This document shows positions 27,333 through 35,205 of a DNA stretch of 64,000 nt, in pieces. The DNA comes from Clostridiales bacterium (GTDB taxonomy: Bacteria > Bacillota > Clostridia > Christensenellales > Aristaeellaceae). Under the pieces are notes generated by a model. That model was not told the origin of the DNA, made no database searches, and saw only the letters and a list, made by a program, of their open reading frames with translations. Location of the stretch: NCBI GenBank assembly GCA_015056415.1, contig SVGJ01000002.1, positions 34,771-98,770 on the forward strand. The letters run 5' to 3'. The translations under genes and the position numbers were made by a program. Numbering within the stretch: the stretch's first letter is position 1; the number at the start of each line of letters is the position of its first letter.

Positions 27333-28679
27333 TCATGCCAGGTGGCCCTTGGCTTCGATGACCTTGATCACGCTGTCAACATACTTTTCGCAGATCTCGT
27401 CGCTCTCCGCCTCCACCATGACGCGGATCACGGGCTCGGTGCCGCTCTCGCGCACCAGGATGCGGCCGGTATCGCCCAGCTCCTGGGCGACCTTCGCCAC
27501 AGCAGCCTGGACGTCGGGGTCGTTCTGGGCGTCGGGCTTGCTCTTCACGCGGACGTTCTTGAGCACCTGGGGATAGAAGACCAGGGGCGCTGCCAGCTCG
27601 CTCATGGGCTTTTCCTTGGCCAGCAGGACTTCCATCATCTTCAGGGCGGTCAGAAGACCGTCGCCGGTGGTGGCATACTTGGTAAAGATGATGTGGCCGG
27701 ACTGCTCGCCGCCGATGCGGTGGCCGTTGGTCACCATGTTCTCGTAGACGTACTTGTCGCCGACCTTGGTCTTCTCGTACCCGATGCCGACCTTGTCCAG
27801 CGCCTTGTACAGGCCAAAGTTGCTCATGATCGTAGTGACGATCTTGTTGTTGAGCAGCTTGCCGCGCTCCTTCATGTACAGACCGTAGATATACAGGATA
27901 TGGTCGCCGGTGATGACATTGCCCTTCTCGTCAACGGCGAGGCAGCGGTCGGCGTCGCCATCGAAGGCGAAGCCAACGTCCAGCTTGTTCTCCACAACGA
28001 ATTTCTGCAAATGCTCGATGTGGGTGCTGCCGCAATTGGTATTGATGTTGTAGCCATCGGGCTGGTCATGCATGACGTAGGTCTTGGCGCCCAGGGCGTC
28101 GAACACGCCCTTGGCGATCTGCCACGCGGCGCCGTTGGCCACGTCCAGGCCCACCTTCACATCCTTGAAGCTGAACTTGGACATGGAGATCAGGTAGCCC
28201 ACGTAACGGTTGCGGCCGGCGACATAGTCCACCGTGCGGCCGATCTCATCCCGCTCGGCGATGGGCAGCTCGATCTTGCCATCGATGTAGTCCTCCACCT
28301 TGAGGATGGTCTCCTCGTCCATCTTCTCGCCGCTGCCGTTGAGCAGCTTGATGCCGTTATCGTAGTAAGGGTTGTGGGAGGCGGAGATCATGATTCCGCA
28401 GTCGAAATCATCCACACGGGTGATATAGGCCACCGAGGGCGTGGTGGTCACATGCATGATGTAAGCGTCGGCGCCGCTGGCCATCAGACCGGTGCACAGC
28501 GCGTACTCAAACATATAGGAGCTGCGCCTCGTATCCTTGCCGATGACCACCTTGGCCTTTTTGTCCAGGCGCTTGCCGTAATACCAGCCAAGGAAACGGC
28601 CGATCTGTACCGCATGCTCAAAGCTCAGGTCTTTATTGGCCTCGCCGCGGAAGCCGTCGGTTCCAAAGTACTTGCCCAC
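27333..28679 (-). CDS. glmM: Phosphoglucosamine mutase
   Basis: The protein has 448 residues with a GTG start at 28679, AAGGAGG 7 nt before it. It begins MGKYFGTDGFRGEAN, as GlmM does. The active serine is Ser101 in MISASHNPYYDNGIKLL. The metal loop is GFAFDGDADRCLAVD (about 238-250), the substrate loop GGEQSGH, and the phosphate-binding end RESGTEPVIRVMVE. It turns glucosamine-6-phosphate into glucosamine-1-phosphate for UDP-GlcNAc, peptidoglycan and teichoic acids. It follows nagB by 28 bp in one operon, so the operon links formation of GlcN6P with its use in cell-wall synthesis. That makes the ribozyme in the nagB leader relevant to both genes. Confidence 0.95.
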   Translation of the reverse strand: MGKYFGTDGFRGEANKDLSFEHAVQIGRFLGWYYGKRLDKKAKVVIGKDTRRSSYMFEYALCTGLMASGADAYIMHVTTTPSVAYITRVDDFDCGIMISASHNPYYDNGIKLLNGSGEKMDEETILKVEDYIDGKIELPIAERDEIGRTVDYVAGRNRYVGYLISMSKFSFKDVKVGLDVANGAAWQIAKGVFDALGAKTYVMHDQPDGYNINTNCGSTHIEHLQKFVVENKLDVGFAFDGDADRCLAVDEKGNVITGDHILYIYGLYMKERGKLLNNKIVTTIMSNFGLYKALDKVGIGYEKTKVGDKYVYENMVTNGHRIGGEQSGHIIFTKYATTGDGLLTALKMMEVLLAKEKPMSELAAPLVFYPQVLKNVRVKSKPDAQNDPDVQAAVAKVAQELGDTGRILVRESGTEPVIRVMVEAESDEICEKYVDSVIKVIEAKGHLA

Positions 28680-28707
28680 GTTGGTTCCTCCTTTATGAGG
28701 GTGCGCC

Positions 28708-29499
28708 TTACAGGCGTTCCTTCTTTTCGATGTCCAGGAAATACTTGTAGGTATCCACGGTCAATTCGCCGCAGGCTGCCTCATCGCAGGCGATGATGGC
28801 GCCGTTGTGCAGCTGCAGGGCGGAGCAGGTCCACTTGTGGCTGACGTTGCCCTCCACGGTAGCGGCCAGGGCACGGGCCTTGTTGTGGCCGTTGATGAGG
28901 ATCAGCACCTCTTTGGAGTCTGTCACGGTACCCACGCCCACAGAAAGGGCCTGGGCAGGCACCGCCTCGGGATCATTGCCGAAGAAGCGGGAGTTGACGA
29001 TGCGGGTATCGGTGGTGAGGTTTCTTACGCCCGTGCGGGAGGCAAGGCTGGTGAAGGGCTCGTTGAAGGCGATGTGGCCGTCCACGCCGATACCGCCCAT
29101 GAACAGGTCGACGCCGCCGTAGGAGGCGATCTTCTCCTCGTATCTTATGCACTCGCCCTCGGGATCATCCGTCATGCCGTTGAGGATGTTGATATTCTCC
29201 GGCTTCATATCGACGAGGTGATTGAAGAAGTTCTCGTGCATGAAATACCAGTAGCTCTGGTCGTGCTCCCGGGGCAGGCCGAGGTACTCGTCCATATTGA
29301 AGGTCACCACATTGGCGAAGGAAAGCTCGCCCGCCTGATTCATCCGGGCCAGCTCCTTATACACGCCGATGGGGGAGCTGCCCGTGGGCAGGCCCAGCAC
29401 AAAGGGACGATCGGCGCTGTGGCCGTTGATCTTCGCGGCGATATAATCCGCCGCCCATTTGCACATTTTGCTGTAATCTTCCTGAATAACAACTCGCAT
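28708..29499 (-). CDS. nagB: Glucosamine-6-phosphate deaminase/isomerase
   Basis: The protein has 263 residues. ATG 29499 has AAGGAGG 8 nt upstream. Family features: [38 protein letters not shown] with the catalytic aspartate, [18 protein letters not shown] with the active histidine, and [16 protein letters not shown]. The reaction is reversible: GlcN6P plus water to fructose-6-phosphate plus ammonia. Normally NagB is catabolic and sits near nagA, but here it precedes glmM and has an apparent glmS-type ribozyme in its leader. I infer a biosynthetic role, using ammonia to make GlcN6P. No glmS or nagA lies in the window, so this depends on the rest of the genome. Confidence 0.95.
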   Translation of the reverse strand: MRVVIQEDYSKMCKWAADYIAAKINGHSADRPFVLGLPTGSSPIGVYKELARMNQAGELSFANVVTFNMDEYLGLPREHDQSYWYFMHENFFNHLVDMKPENINILNGMTDDPEGECIRYEEKIASYGGVDLFMGGIGVDGHIAFNEPFTSLASRTGVRNLTTDTRIVNSRFFGNDPEAVPAQALSVGVGTVTDSKEVLILINGHNKARALAATVEGNVSHKWTCSALQLHNGAIIACDEAACGELTVDTYKYFLDIEKKERL

Positions 29500-29639
29500 A
29501 GGTCAGTCCTCCTTCGTATTGCCGCAAGGCTACACTCCGGCACACACACGCCACAGCGGGATCGCCTCTGAAAAGGGCTGATCCTGCCGGAATAGGCGCC
29601 GTTGCCGCCGGAGATGGATTTGTTGGAAGAGATGTGAAC

Positions 29640-29865
29640 TCACACAGCGCTGAGCGAACCTCTGTTACGGTTTTGATTCCGCTTTTTGCTTTCTCTCTGA
29701 CGGCACACTGTGGAATGCCGTGGCAGCATCCGCCGAGTCTTTCGACAACTGCCAATCCTCGTCACCCGCATCCCCGCCCGCCGGAGCATCCGCATTCCCG
29801 CCGCGCCTTTATTCCGCCGGCGGGGATGCGCCCCGGCCCGGGAAAAAGGGCCTGGCGCTAACAGC
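29640..29865 (-). ncRNA. glmS-type self-cleaving ribozyme in the nagB leader
   Basis: Read on the minus strand, the leader contains the ordered core motifs of the glmS ribozyme. AGCGCC starts at 29859, and cleavage is expected between A 29859 and G 29858. A long GC-rich P1 region (CAUCCCCGCCG pairing GGCGGGGAUG) follows, then GACGAGG. P2 is UGGCAG/CUGCCA, enclosing GUCGAAAGAC and UCGGCGGAUGC, whose GGCG can pair with the CGCC next to the cleavage site (P2.2). P3 is CGGCA/UGCCG with loop CACAG (29712-29708), which can form the P3.1 pseudoknot with CUGUG (29647-29643). Between lies an AAAACC...AACAGAG region like P4. The family is activated by glucosamine-6-phosphate and lowers mRNA level. The position is about 140 nt before nagB, in sense orientation. 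Confidence 0.85.
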
Positions 29866-29907
29866 CGCTCCATTTTCTCCTTTCGGGAGAGGCTGTTTTA
29901 CAATAGT

Positions 29908-29936
29908 ATTAAATCATAAACCGGGCGTTTTATCAA
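29908..29936 (-). promoter_or_regulatory. Promoter of the ribozyme-nagB-glmM transcript
   Basis: Minus strand TTGATA (29936-29931), 17 bp, TTTAAT (29913-29908). A start near 29901 would put the ribozyme cleavage site about 40 nt into the RNA and give a leader of roughly 400 nt, explaining the long gene-free stretch 29500-30043. Confidence 0.6.
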
Positions 29937-30043
29937 GTCATTCTTTCCCGACGCGGCAGGAACAGGCCCTCCGCCCGGAAAACAAAGCCTGATATTCCGG
30001 CCATCCGGCGCATACTCTTGACCAACCAGGGGAGGTGCGCGGC

Positions 30044-30280
30044 ATGAGAAAAAGCGCCCCGATCAATGTGATCGTCCACTGTCCCGCCACGGGGGAAGGC
30101 CAAAGGGAACTGGCCCGGCGGGTATCCGGCGTGCGGGCGGACTTTGTGACCGACGCCATCCGCAGGCTGAACTGCCCCACATCGCAGAAGCTGGCGCTGC
30201 TGAACGCGGTGACCGAATCCGCGCGGCAACAAAAGCAAGAGCACAACCGAAGGCAAACAGCGTCCGGGCCGATCAGGTAA
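30044..30280 (+). CDS. Small conserved-looking hypothetical protein
   Basis: The protein has 78 residues. GGGGAGG lies 8 nt before ATG 30044, a strong site that supports translation. The sequence has INVIVHCPATGEGQRELARR, then FVTDAIRRLNCPTSQKLALL and a basic Q/K/R-rich tail. Small proteins with a similar V-V-H-x-P...A-R-R-V...L-N-C-P-T-x-Q-K-L layout occur in clostridial genomes and mobile elements as I recall, but no function is known to me. No membrane or signal segment. It is alone between the divergent nagB leader and the hydrolase gene. Confidence 0.6.
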   Translation: MRKSAPINVIVHCPATGEGQRELARRVSGVRADFVTDAIRRLNCPTSQKLALLNAVTESARQQKQEHNRRQTASGPIR

Positions 30281-30376
30281 CGGGGGGCGGCTCTGCTGTT
30301 GCGCGAAAAGCAGCTTTGTGTTACCATTGGGGCAGCGCATATCTTATCATCAATTGTACCTGGGAGGGTAGCCCCT

Positions 30377-31309
30377 ATGGCCAAAACGAAATACCCTATC
30401 AGCAACGAGTTTTTCCCCTTCAACAAGTTCACACCGCCCATGAACGCCGGGTTCGTGAAGCTGGCGCAAAAATTCATGAAAACGCCGAAGCTCCTGTGGA
30501 AGGATCCCGAGCTGGCCGTTGAATCCAGAATGATCCCCGGGTATCAGGGCGGCGAGTTCGAGGTGTTCATCCTCACCCCCAGGGGATTGGCGGAGCCCGC
30601 GCCCTGCCTGGTGAATATCCACGGCGGCGGCTTTGTGCTGGAGGGCTACGACAGCCATTACAAGATGGCCATGGCCTATGCCAAGGGCGCGGCCTGCAAG
30701 GTGGTCTATGTACGCTACCGGCTGGCGCCGAAGCACCCGTTCCCCACGCCCCACGAGGACTGCTACGCCGCCCTGTGCTGGGTGCATGACCACGCAGAGG
30801 AACTGGGCATCGACCCGGCTCGCATCGGCGTGGGCGGCGACAGTGCCGGCGGCACGCTGACGGCGGTCTCCTGCATGATGGCCCGGGACCGCGGCGCGGC
30901 GGTGCGTCCGCTGTTCCAGCTGCTGGTGTACCCCTCGCTGGACGGCCGCAACTGCAGCGAGTCCTTCCGCAAGTACACCGACACGCCCATGTGGAATTCC
31001 ACGCTGTCCAGGAAGGTCGGGCCGATGCTGGGTACCGACCAGTCCGCCATGCCGCTGGCCTACCGCTCCCCCGTGGAGGCGGAAAGCCACGCCGCGCTGC
31101 CTCCGGCCTATGTGGAGGTGGCGGAGTTCGATTGCCTGCATGACGACGGCTTGCTGTACGCCCAGCTCCTGCGGGAGGCCGGCATCGAGGCTGAGCTGCA
31201 CGAGGTCAAGGGCACGATGCACGGCTTTGACACCGTGGTCAACGCGCCCACATCCCAGAGGATGGTCGCACAGCGCGCGGATTATATGAAGCGCATGTTC
31301 GCCAGGTAA
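30377..31309 (+). CDS. Alpha/beta-hydrolase, hormone-sensitive-lipase (HSL) type esterase
   Basis: The protein has 310 residues from ATG 30377 with GGGAGGG 9 nt upstream; an earlier in-frame start at 30299 has no such site. The oxyanion motif CLVNIHGGGFVLEGYDSHY, the nucleophile elbow RIGVGGDSAGGTLTAV (Ser), the acidic residue in YVEVAEFDCLHDDG and the histidine in TMHGFDTVVNAP make a complete HSL (family IV) catalytic set. Such enzymes hydrolyse short acyl esters in the cytoplasm. No signal peptide. It is monocistronic with its own terminator. A role in deacetylating plant sugars is possible given the glycosidase genes further on, but there is no direct evidence. Confidence 0.88.
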   Translation: MAKTKYPISNEFFPFNKFTPPMNAGFVKLAQKFMKTPKLLWKDPELAVESRMIPGYQGGEFEVFILTPRGLAEPAPCLVNIHGGGFVLEGYDSHYKMAMAYAKGAACKVVYVRYRLAPKHPFPTPHEDCYAALCWVHDHAEELGIDPARIGVGGDSAGGTLTAVSCMMARDRGAAVRPLFQLLVYPSLDGRNCSESFRKYTDTPMWNSTLSRKVGPMLGTDQSAMPLAYRSPVEAESHAALPPAYVEVAEFDCLHDDGLLYAQLLREAGIEAELHEVKGTMHGFDTVVNAPTSQRMVAQRADYMKRMFAR

Positions 31310-31311
31310 AT

Positions 31312-31352
31312 AAACAGGAGTGAGCCGCGCTGTGCTCGCTCCTGTTTGTTTT
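31312..31352 (+). terminator. Terminator after the hydrolase
   Basis: A 14-bp stem (AAACAGGAGTGAGC with GCTCGCTCCTGTTT, one wobble) at 31312-31347 runs into GTTTTGTT. It also faces the sigK remnant. Confidence 0.85.
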
Positions 31353-31546
31353 GTTCCCTGTATTACCAAATCTCATCTCCAGCCGGTTTGCCCCGGTTGA
31401 TCTCCTCGGATTCACCTTCACTGTGCACACCACCGGCGGCGCATACCAGGCTTGTCCGTTCTCCGTTTTCACCATCACCCAGCAGCCCTGCGACACCCGC
31501 CGCAGGGGTTTCCACACCCCGTTTGTCGCGGCGGCGATGGGATAGC
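31348..31546. other. Non-SigK sequence at the break, about 200 bp
   Basis: Minus-strand sequence beyond the SigK break has two open frames. One ends in INRGKPAGDEIW then stop at about 31363; the other reads NGVWKPLRRVSQGCWVMVKT. Neither is recognised. It could be the end of an inserted element or simply unrelated DNA joined by deletion. Confidence 0.35.
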
Positions 31547-31876
31547 ATTCTCTATGCAACGGGCCGCGTAGGTGCCCAGCGAGGTGCCTGCAGCGGGCTT
31601 GAAGCTGTTGACCGCCTTGATCAGCCCGATCACGCCGATGGAGATCAGATCATCCTGGCCATAGCCGGGGACCTGATATTTCCGCGCGATGTGACTGACC
31701 AGGCGCAGGTTGTGGGTAATGAGCTCCTTGCGGGCGGCCTCGTCGCCCTCCGCCATCCGGCGGACGTATTCCGCCTCCTCAGCGCGGGTCAAGGCCTGGG
31801 GAAACTCGGATCTGCCTGTTACGTAGCCAAGAAAGAACAGGCACTCCTGCAGGGTGAACCACAGCATTTCCAACAT
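31475..31876 (-). pseudogene. sigK: SigK (pro-sigma-K) 5-prime fragment, broken after C-I-E-N
   Basis: ATG 31876 follows AAGGAGG by 8 nt. The first 110 residues match pro-SigK: a hydrophobic pro-segment (MLEMLWFTLQECLFFLGYVT), then ELITHNLRLVSHIARKYQVP, DDLISIGVIGLIKAVNSF and LGTYAARCIEN. Directly after GAG AAT G (minus strand, about 31546) similarity stops. The frame adds a Pro/Cys/Gly-rich tail of 23 residues and ends, so most of region 2 onward, including region 4, is missing. In B. subtilis the skin element joins sigK at the I-E-N-E codons (about residue 113), the same place. In that system the gene is restored by excision in the mother cell. The other half and a recombinase are not in the window. 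Confidence 0.75.
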
Positions 31877-31961
31877 GGGCATCGCCTCCTTGGGGATAAG
31901 GATATGCTTGCCCGGGGACGTTTTTTCCAGCACAGGGGGAGGGCGACGCCTGATAAATTGA

Positions 31962-31990
31962 TTGATGTTTTCACCCGGGCGGTGTATACT
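31962..31990 (+). promoter_or_regulatory. Promoter of the zinc-ribbon membrane protein gene
   Basis: TTGATG (31962-31967), 17 bp, TATACT (31985-31990), 43 bp before ATG 32034. No clear SigE or SigK promoter for the divergent sigK fragment could be assigned. Confidence 0.7.
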
Positions 31991-32033
31991 TACAGCAACG
32001 CGGAGGGCTTTCCGCACCTAAGGAGGAACGACG

Positions 32034-32903
32034 ATGCCCATGACGGCTTATTGCAAAAAATGCGCCCGGGACGTGGCGCCGGGGGAGAAATGCCCCAACT
32101 GCGGCGGCAAGCTGAGCAAATCCGCCATGCGGGTGGCCTGGTGCGCCGATCACTTTCCCGTGCGGGACTGGATGTGCTGGAACGCCGCCATGCGCATCCT
32201 GCTGCCGCTGCTGGGGCTGGTCTTCCTGCTGCTACTGGTGCTGGAGGCCATCGCCGGGGGCGCTGCGGGGGTGGAAGCGCTGCTGCGGGGCGGCCTGCTG
32301 TTTGCCCTGCTGGTCATCCTGATCATTGTGGCTGCCTTGCTGCTGCTGGCGTTCATCCTGCAGGGCGAGGATCTGCTGGACTGCGTGGTGGACAGCAAGG
32401 GCGTGCATATCCAGCAATATCTGCCCCAGCCCACCCCGCTGAAGCTTATGCTGCGCCTGAAGCCCGCCAGCCTGATGCAGCAGTATGACCCCGAAGAGGG
32501 CATCCTGCTCATAGGCCAGAAGGAGCTGCTGTGGAAGGATGTGGCCCGGGTACAGCTGTGGCCGGAAAAAACACTGATCCTCTTCTACGCGCCCACGTGG
32601 TGGATGCGCCTGGCCCTGCCCTGCACCCCCTATACCTACGAGGACAGCATGACCTTCATCCAGGAAAAGCTGGGCCGCAAAAAAAATGTGAAGCTGCCCG
32701 CCGAGCTCCGCGCGCCCGCCAGACCCAGGCCGGAGAAACCCAGGCCCAGCCAGGAGCCTGAACAGGAACAGCAGCTCACCTTTGAGGATATCCCCGCCCC
32801 GGAGCCTGCCCCGGAGCCTGCCCCGGAGCCGGAACAGGAGGGCGATTTTGTCCCTCTGGCAGAGGTACTGAAAGAGATACAGGAAAACGAAACCACCGGC
32901 TAA
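32034..32903 (+). CDS. Zinc-ribbon membrane protein of unknown function
   Basis: The protein has 289 residues with AAGGAGG 7 nt before ATG 32034. An N-terminal zinc ribbon (YCKKCARDVAPGEKCPNCGG, two C-x-x-C pairs) is followed by a short basic linker and two membrane segments (LLPLLGLVFLLLLVLEAIAG and LLFALLVILIIVAALLLLAF). A soluble domain of about 100 residues with a PH-like beta pattern (KELLWKDVARVQLWPEKTLI) comes next. The tail is low-complexity with three PAPEPAPEP-type repeats. This layout is common in Clostridia but has no known activity. It stands alone. Its last codons form part of the terminator that it shares with the convergent gene. Confidence 0.75.
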   Translation: MPMTAYCKKCARDVAPGEKCPNCGGKLSKSAMRVAWCADHFPVRDWMCWNAAMRILLPLLGLVFLLLLVLEAIAGGAAGVEALLRGGLLFALLVILIIVAALLLLAFILQGEDLLDCVVDSKGVHIQQYLPQPTPLKLMLRLKPASLMQQYDPEEGILLIGQKELLWKDVARVQLWPEKTLILFYAPTWWMRLALPCTPYTYEDSMTFIQEKLGRKKNVKLPAELRAPARPRPEKPRPSQEPEQEQQLTFEDIPAPEPAPEPAPEPEQEGDFVPLAEVLKEIQENETTG

Positions 32904-32920
32904 GCCGGTGGTTTCGTTTT
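32884..32920. terminator. Bidirectional terminator overlapping two gene ends
   Basis: A perfect 17-bp stem (AAAACGAAACCACCGGC with its complement) whose loop is the TAA stop of the upstream gene. The right arm also covers the last bases of the convergent isomerase gene. A- and T-runs on both sides. Confidence 0.9.
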
Positions 32921-33671
32921 ATTCAAAGCCCTGTGCCTTCAGATACAGATAGCTGCGGCGCAGGCAGTCCATGGGATCCTCGCCGTTACAGTCGTCCTGC
33001 TCCACCAGCATGTACTGCGTACCGCCGGCCTGGGCCTTCTCGAACACGCGGTCGAAGTTGATGTTGCCCTCGCCCACCACGGCCATCCTGCGGCCGTAGG
33101 CGTAATCCTTCAGGTGGATGCAGGGGATGCGCCCGCTGAGCTTTTCCAGCCACTGGGCGGGATCACCGCCGCCGGCCTGAACCCAGAAGGTATCCAGCGT
33201 AAAGCCCATCAGTTCCGCAGGCACATCCTCCATCAGCCTGTCCAGAATGACCCGCCCGTCCAGGCGGTTGAACTCCTGGTCGTGATTGTGGTACATCAGC
33301 AGCTTGCCGCCCTGCTTCAGGGCCCTGGCCACAGGCAGCCAGGTGCTGAGGAAGTGCCCGTAATTGGCGTCCGGCTTGCTTTCGTCAAAGGCATACCAGC
33401 CCAGGCCCACATGGGGGCAGCCGAATACATCGTGATCTGCGGCCACTTGGGTGGGATCGCCGGTAAGCCGGTCTACCGGGGTGTGGGTGATGACGCAGCG
33501 CAGGCCGTTCATGGCCAGCTGGTCGCGCATCCATTCCGGCTCAAAGGGGCAGGTACCGCTGATCTGCACCGTGCGGTAACCGATGTCCGCCACCTGCTTC
33601 AGTGCCAGGGCCAGACCGTCCAGGGTCTGGGTCATTTCGCGCAGGGTGAAAAATTGAGCTCCGATCTCCAT
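32919..33671 (-). CDS. Sugar phosphate isomerase/epimerase-like TIM barrel
   Basis: The protein has 250 residues; AAGGAG lies before ATG 33671. It belongs to the xylose-isomerase-like/AP-endonuclease 2 superfamily: IGAQFFTLREMTQTLDGLAL, then LLMYHNHDQEFNRLDG with metal-binding histidine and glutamate-type residues, FTLDTFWVQAGGGDPAQWLE, IPCIHLKDYAYGRRMAVVGE and MLVEQDDCNGEDPMDCLRRS. These positions match the metal ligands (E/D, H, H-x-K-D, E) of the IolE/YcjR-like family. The substrate, probably a sugar or inositol derivative, is not identifiable. It is 18 bp downstream of a MATE transporter gene in the same operon. Confidence 0.82.
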   Translation of the reverse strand: MEIGAQFFTLREMTQTLDGLALALKQVADIGYRTVQISGTCPFEPEWMRDQLAMNGLRCVITHTPVDRLTGDPTQVAADHDVFGCPHVGLGWYAFDESKPDANYGHFLSTWLPVARALKQGGKLLMYHNHDQEFNRLDGRVILDRLMEDVPAELMGFTLDTFWVQAGGGDPAQWLEKLSGRIPCIHLKDYAYGRRMAVVGEGNINFDRVFEKAQAGGTQYMLVEQDDCNGEDPMDCLRRSYLYLKAQGFE

Positions 33672-33689
33672 GAAAACACTCCTTTTTCA

Positions 33690-35069
33690 TCAGTGGCTTT
33701 CCGCGTGGCGCAGCGGATTCCAGCCGCCCCGCAGGTACGTCAGCAGGAAGAGTACGAACAGAAGCAGGTTATGGGCGATCATGCAGGCCCAGGCGGAAAC
33801 CAGGCCAAGGCCCAGCAGCTGCGTGCAGATGAAGGTTCCCACGATACGCACCGCCCACATGCCCAGAATGTTGTAGATGAAGGGCTGGCGGGTCTTGCCC
33901 ACGCCCTGCATCATCCCCTCGATGATGATGGAGAAGCCGTAGAAGGGCTCGGAGAGGGCCACCATCCGCAGCACCGTGGTACCCAGGTCGATGACCGGCT
34001 GGCTGGAGGAGAAGATCCGCACCAGCCCCGGCGCCAGGATGAACAGCGCGCCGCCGGAGAGGATCATCAGTCCGATCTCGATGGGAATGAACATCCGGGC
34101 CAGCGCCTTCATGCGCTTGCCGTCCCTGGCGCCATAGGCGTTGCCCGCCAGGGTAGCGGCGGCGGTCTGCATACCGTAGCCGGGGATGTAGAAAGCGGAT
34201 TCCACCGTGTTGGCAATGGTGTGGGCCGCCGTGGACACCTCGCCCAGGGAGTTGATCATAGCGGCAAAGGCCACATAGCCCAGCGAGGTGCCGAAGCGCT
34301 GCAGCATATTGGGCAGCGCCACCCGCAAACACGGCCGGAGGATCGTCCAGTCAGGCCTGATGGACTGACCCCTGGGGGAGACCATGGGGTGCTTCCACAG
34401 CTTCACCGTGATGTGCACACCGCCCCAGATGAAGGAGACGGCACTGGCCACCGCCGCGCCGATGACCCCCCAGTCCGCGCCGGGCATGGTGAAGGTCAGG
34501 CCAAAGAGACTCATTTGCCGGGTGGGGTAGATGAGCAGGAAGTTCAGCGCCACATTGATCAGGTTCACAATGACGCCGATGCGCATGGGCGTTTTGGTAT
34601 CGCCGGCGGCGCGGAGCACCGTGCCGAAGATCATACTGGCCGCCCTGGGCAGCATGGGCAGGTACAGAATAAAGAAATACCGCGCTGCCAGGTCACGAAT
34701 GCCCTCCTCCACCTGCATCCACACCGGCACCTGACGGCTCAGGCCCAGGGTGATGGCAGTAAAGGCAACGCCTGTGACCAGCACCATCAGCACCGCCTGG
34801 GAAACAGAGCGGCGGGCCGCCTCGCGGTCCCGGGCGCCGCAGGCCTTGGCGATATACGAAAGGAAGCCCACGCCAAAGGCAGAGACCGTGCTGCCGATCA
34901 GCCAGCTCACCGTGCTGGTGGCGCCCACCGCCGCCGTGGCCTGCGTGCCCAGCGAGCCTACCATCGCCGTATCGATATACTGCACGGCGGTCTGCATCAA
35001 CTGCTCCAGCATGGTGGGCCAGGCCAGGGCCATGATGACGCCCATCATGCCAAAGTCCCGTTTTTTCAT
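33690..35069 (-). CDS. MATE family efflux transporter
   Basis: The protein has 459 residues with twelve predicted membrane helices in two similar halves, as in NorM/DinF proteins. It starts MKKRDFGMMGVIMALAWPTM and has the family-typical helix 1 (ALAWPTMLEQLMQTAVQYID) and AMVGSLGTQATAAVGA. GGAGGAG precedes ATG. MATE proteins export cationic or amphipathic compounds, or in some cases lipid-linked or metabolic compounds, in exchange for sodium or protons. Pairing with a sugar isomerase-like gene gives no clear substrate. Confidence 0.93.
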   Translation of the reverse strand: MKKRDFGMMGVIMALAWPTMLEQLMQTAVQYIDTAMVGSLGTQATAAVGATSTVSWLIGSTVSAFGVGFLSYIAKACGARDREAARRSVSQAVLMVLVTGVAFTAITLGLSRQVPVWMQVEEGIRDLAARYFFILYLPMLPRAASMIFGTVLRAAGDTKTPMRIGVIVNLINVALNFLLIYPTRQMSLFGLTFTMPGADWGVIGAAVASAVSFIWGGVHITVKLWKHPMVSPRGQSIRPDWTILRPCLRVALPNMLQRFGTSLGYVAFAAMINSLGEVSTAAHTIANTVESAFYIPGYGMQTAAATLAGNAYGARDGKRMKALARMFIPIEIGLMILSGGALFILAPGLVRIFSSSQPVIDLGTTVLRMVALSEPFYGFSIIIEGMMQGVGKTRQPFIYNILGMWAVRIVGTFICTQLLGLGLVSAWACMIAHNLLLFVLFLLTYLRGGWNPLRHAESH

Positions 35070-35131
35070 TTTTTCTCCTCCAGCAGCTTCCTGTTGGGCA
35101 TGAGCCTGATGCTCTTTTCACTGCTGCGGAT

Positions 35132-35160
35132 ATTATACCATTCTCCCCCTAAGGAAGCAA
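35132..35160 (-). promoter_or_regulatory. Promoter of the MATE-isomerase operon
   Basis: Minus strand TTGCTT (35160-35155), 17 bp, TATAAT (35137-35132), about 63 bp before ATG 35069. Confidence 0.65.
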
Positions 35161-35205
35161 GCAAAAGCAGGCCCCGCCGGGAGGCCTGCCATGAAAACAG
35201 ATGGA

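Noticed and set aside
29573..29992. Several small frames on both strands in the nagB leader
   Set aside because: The stretch is explained by the ribozyme and promoter; none of the frames has a ribosome site or recognisable protein.
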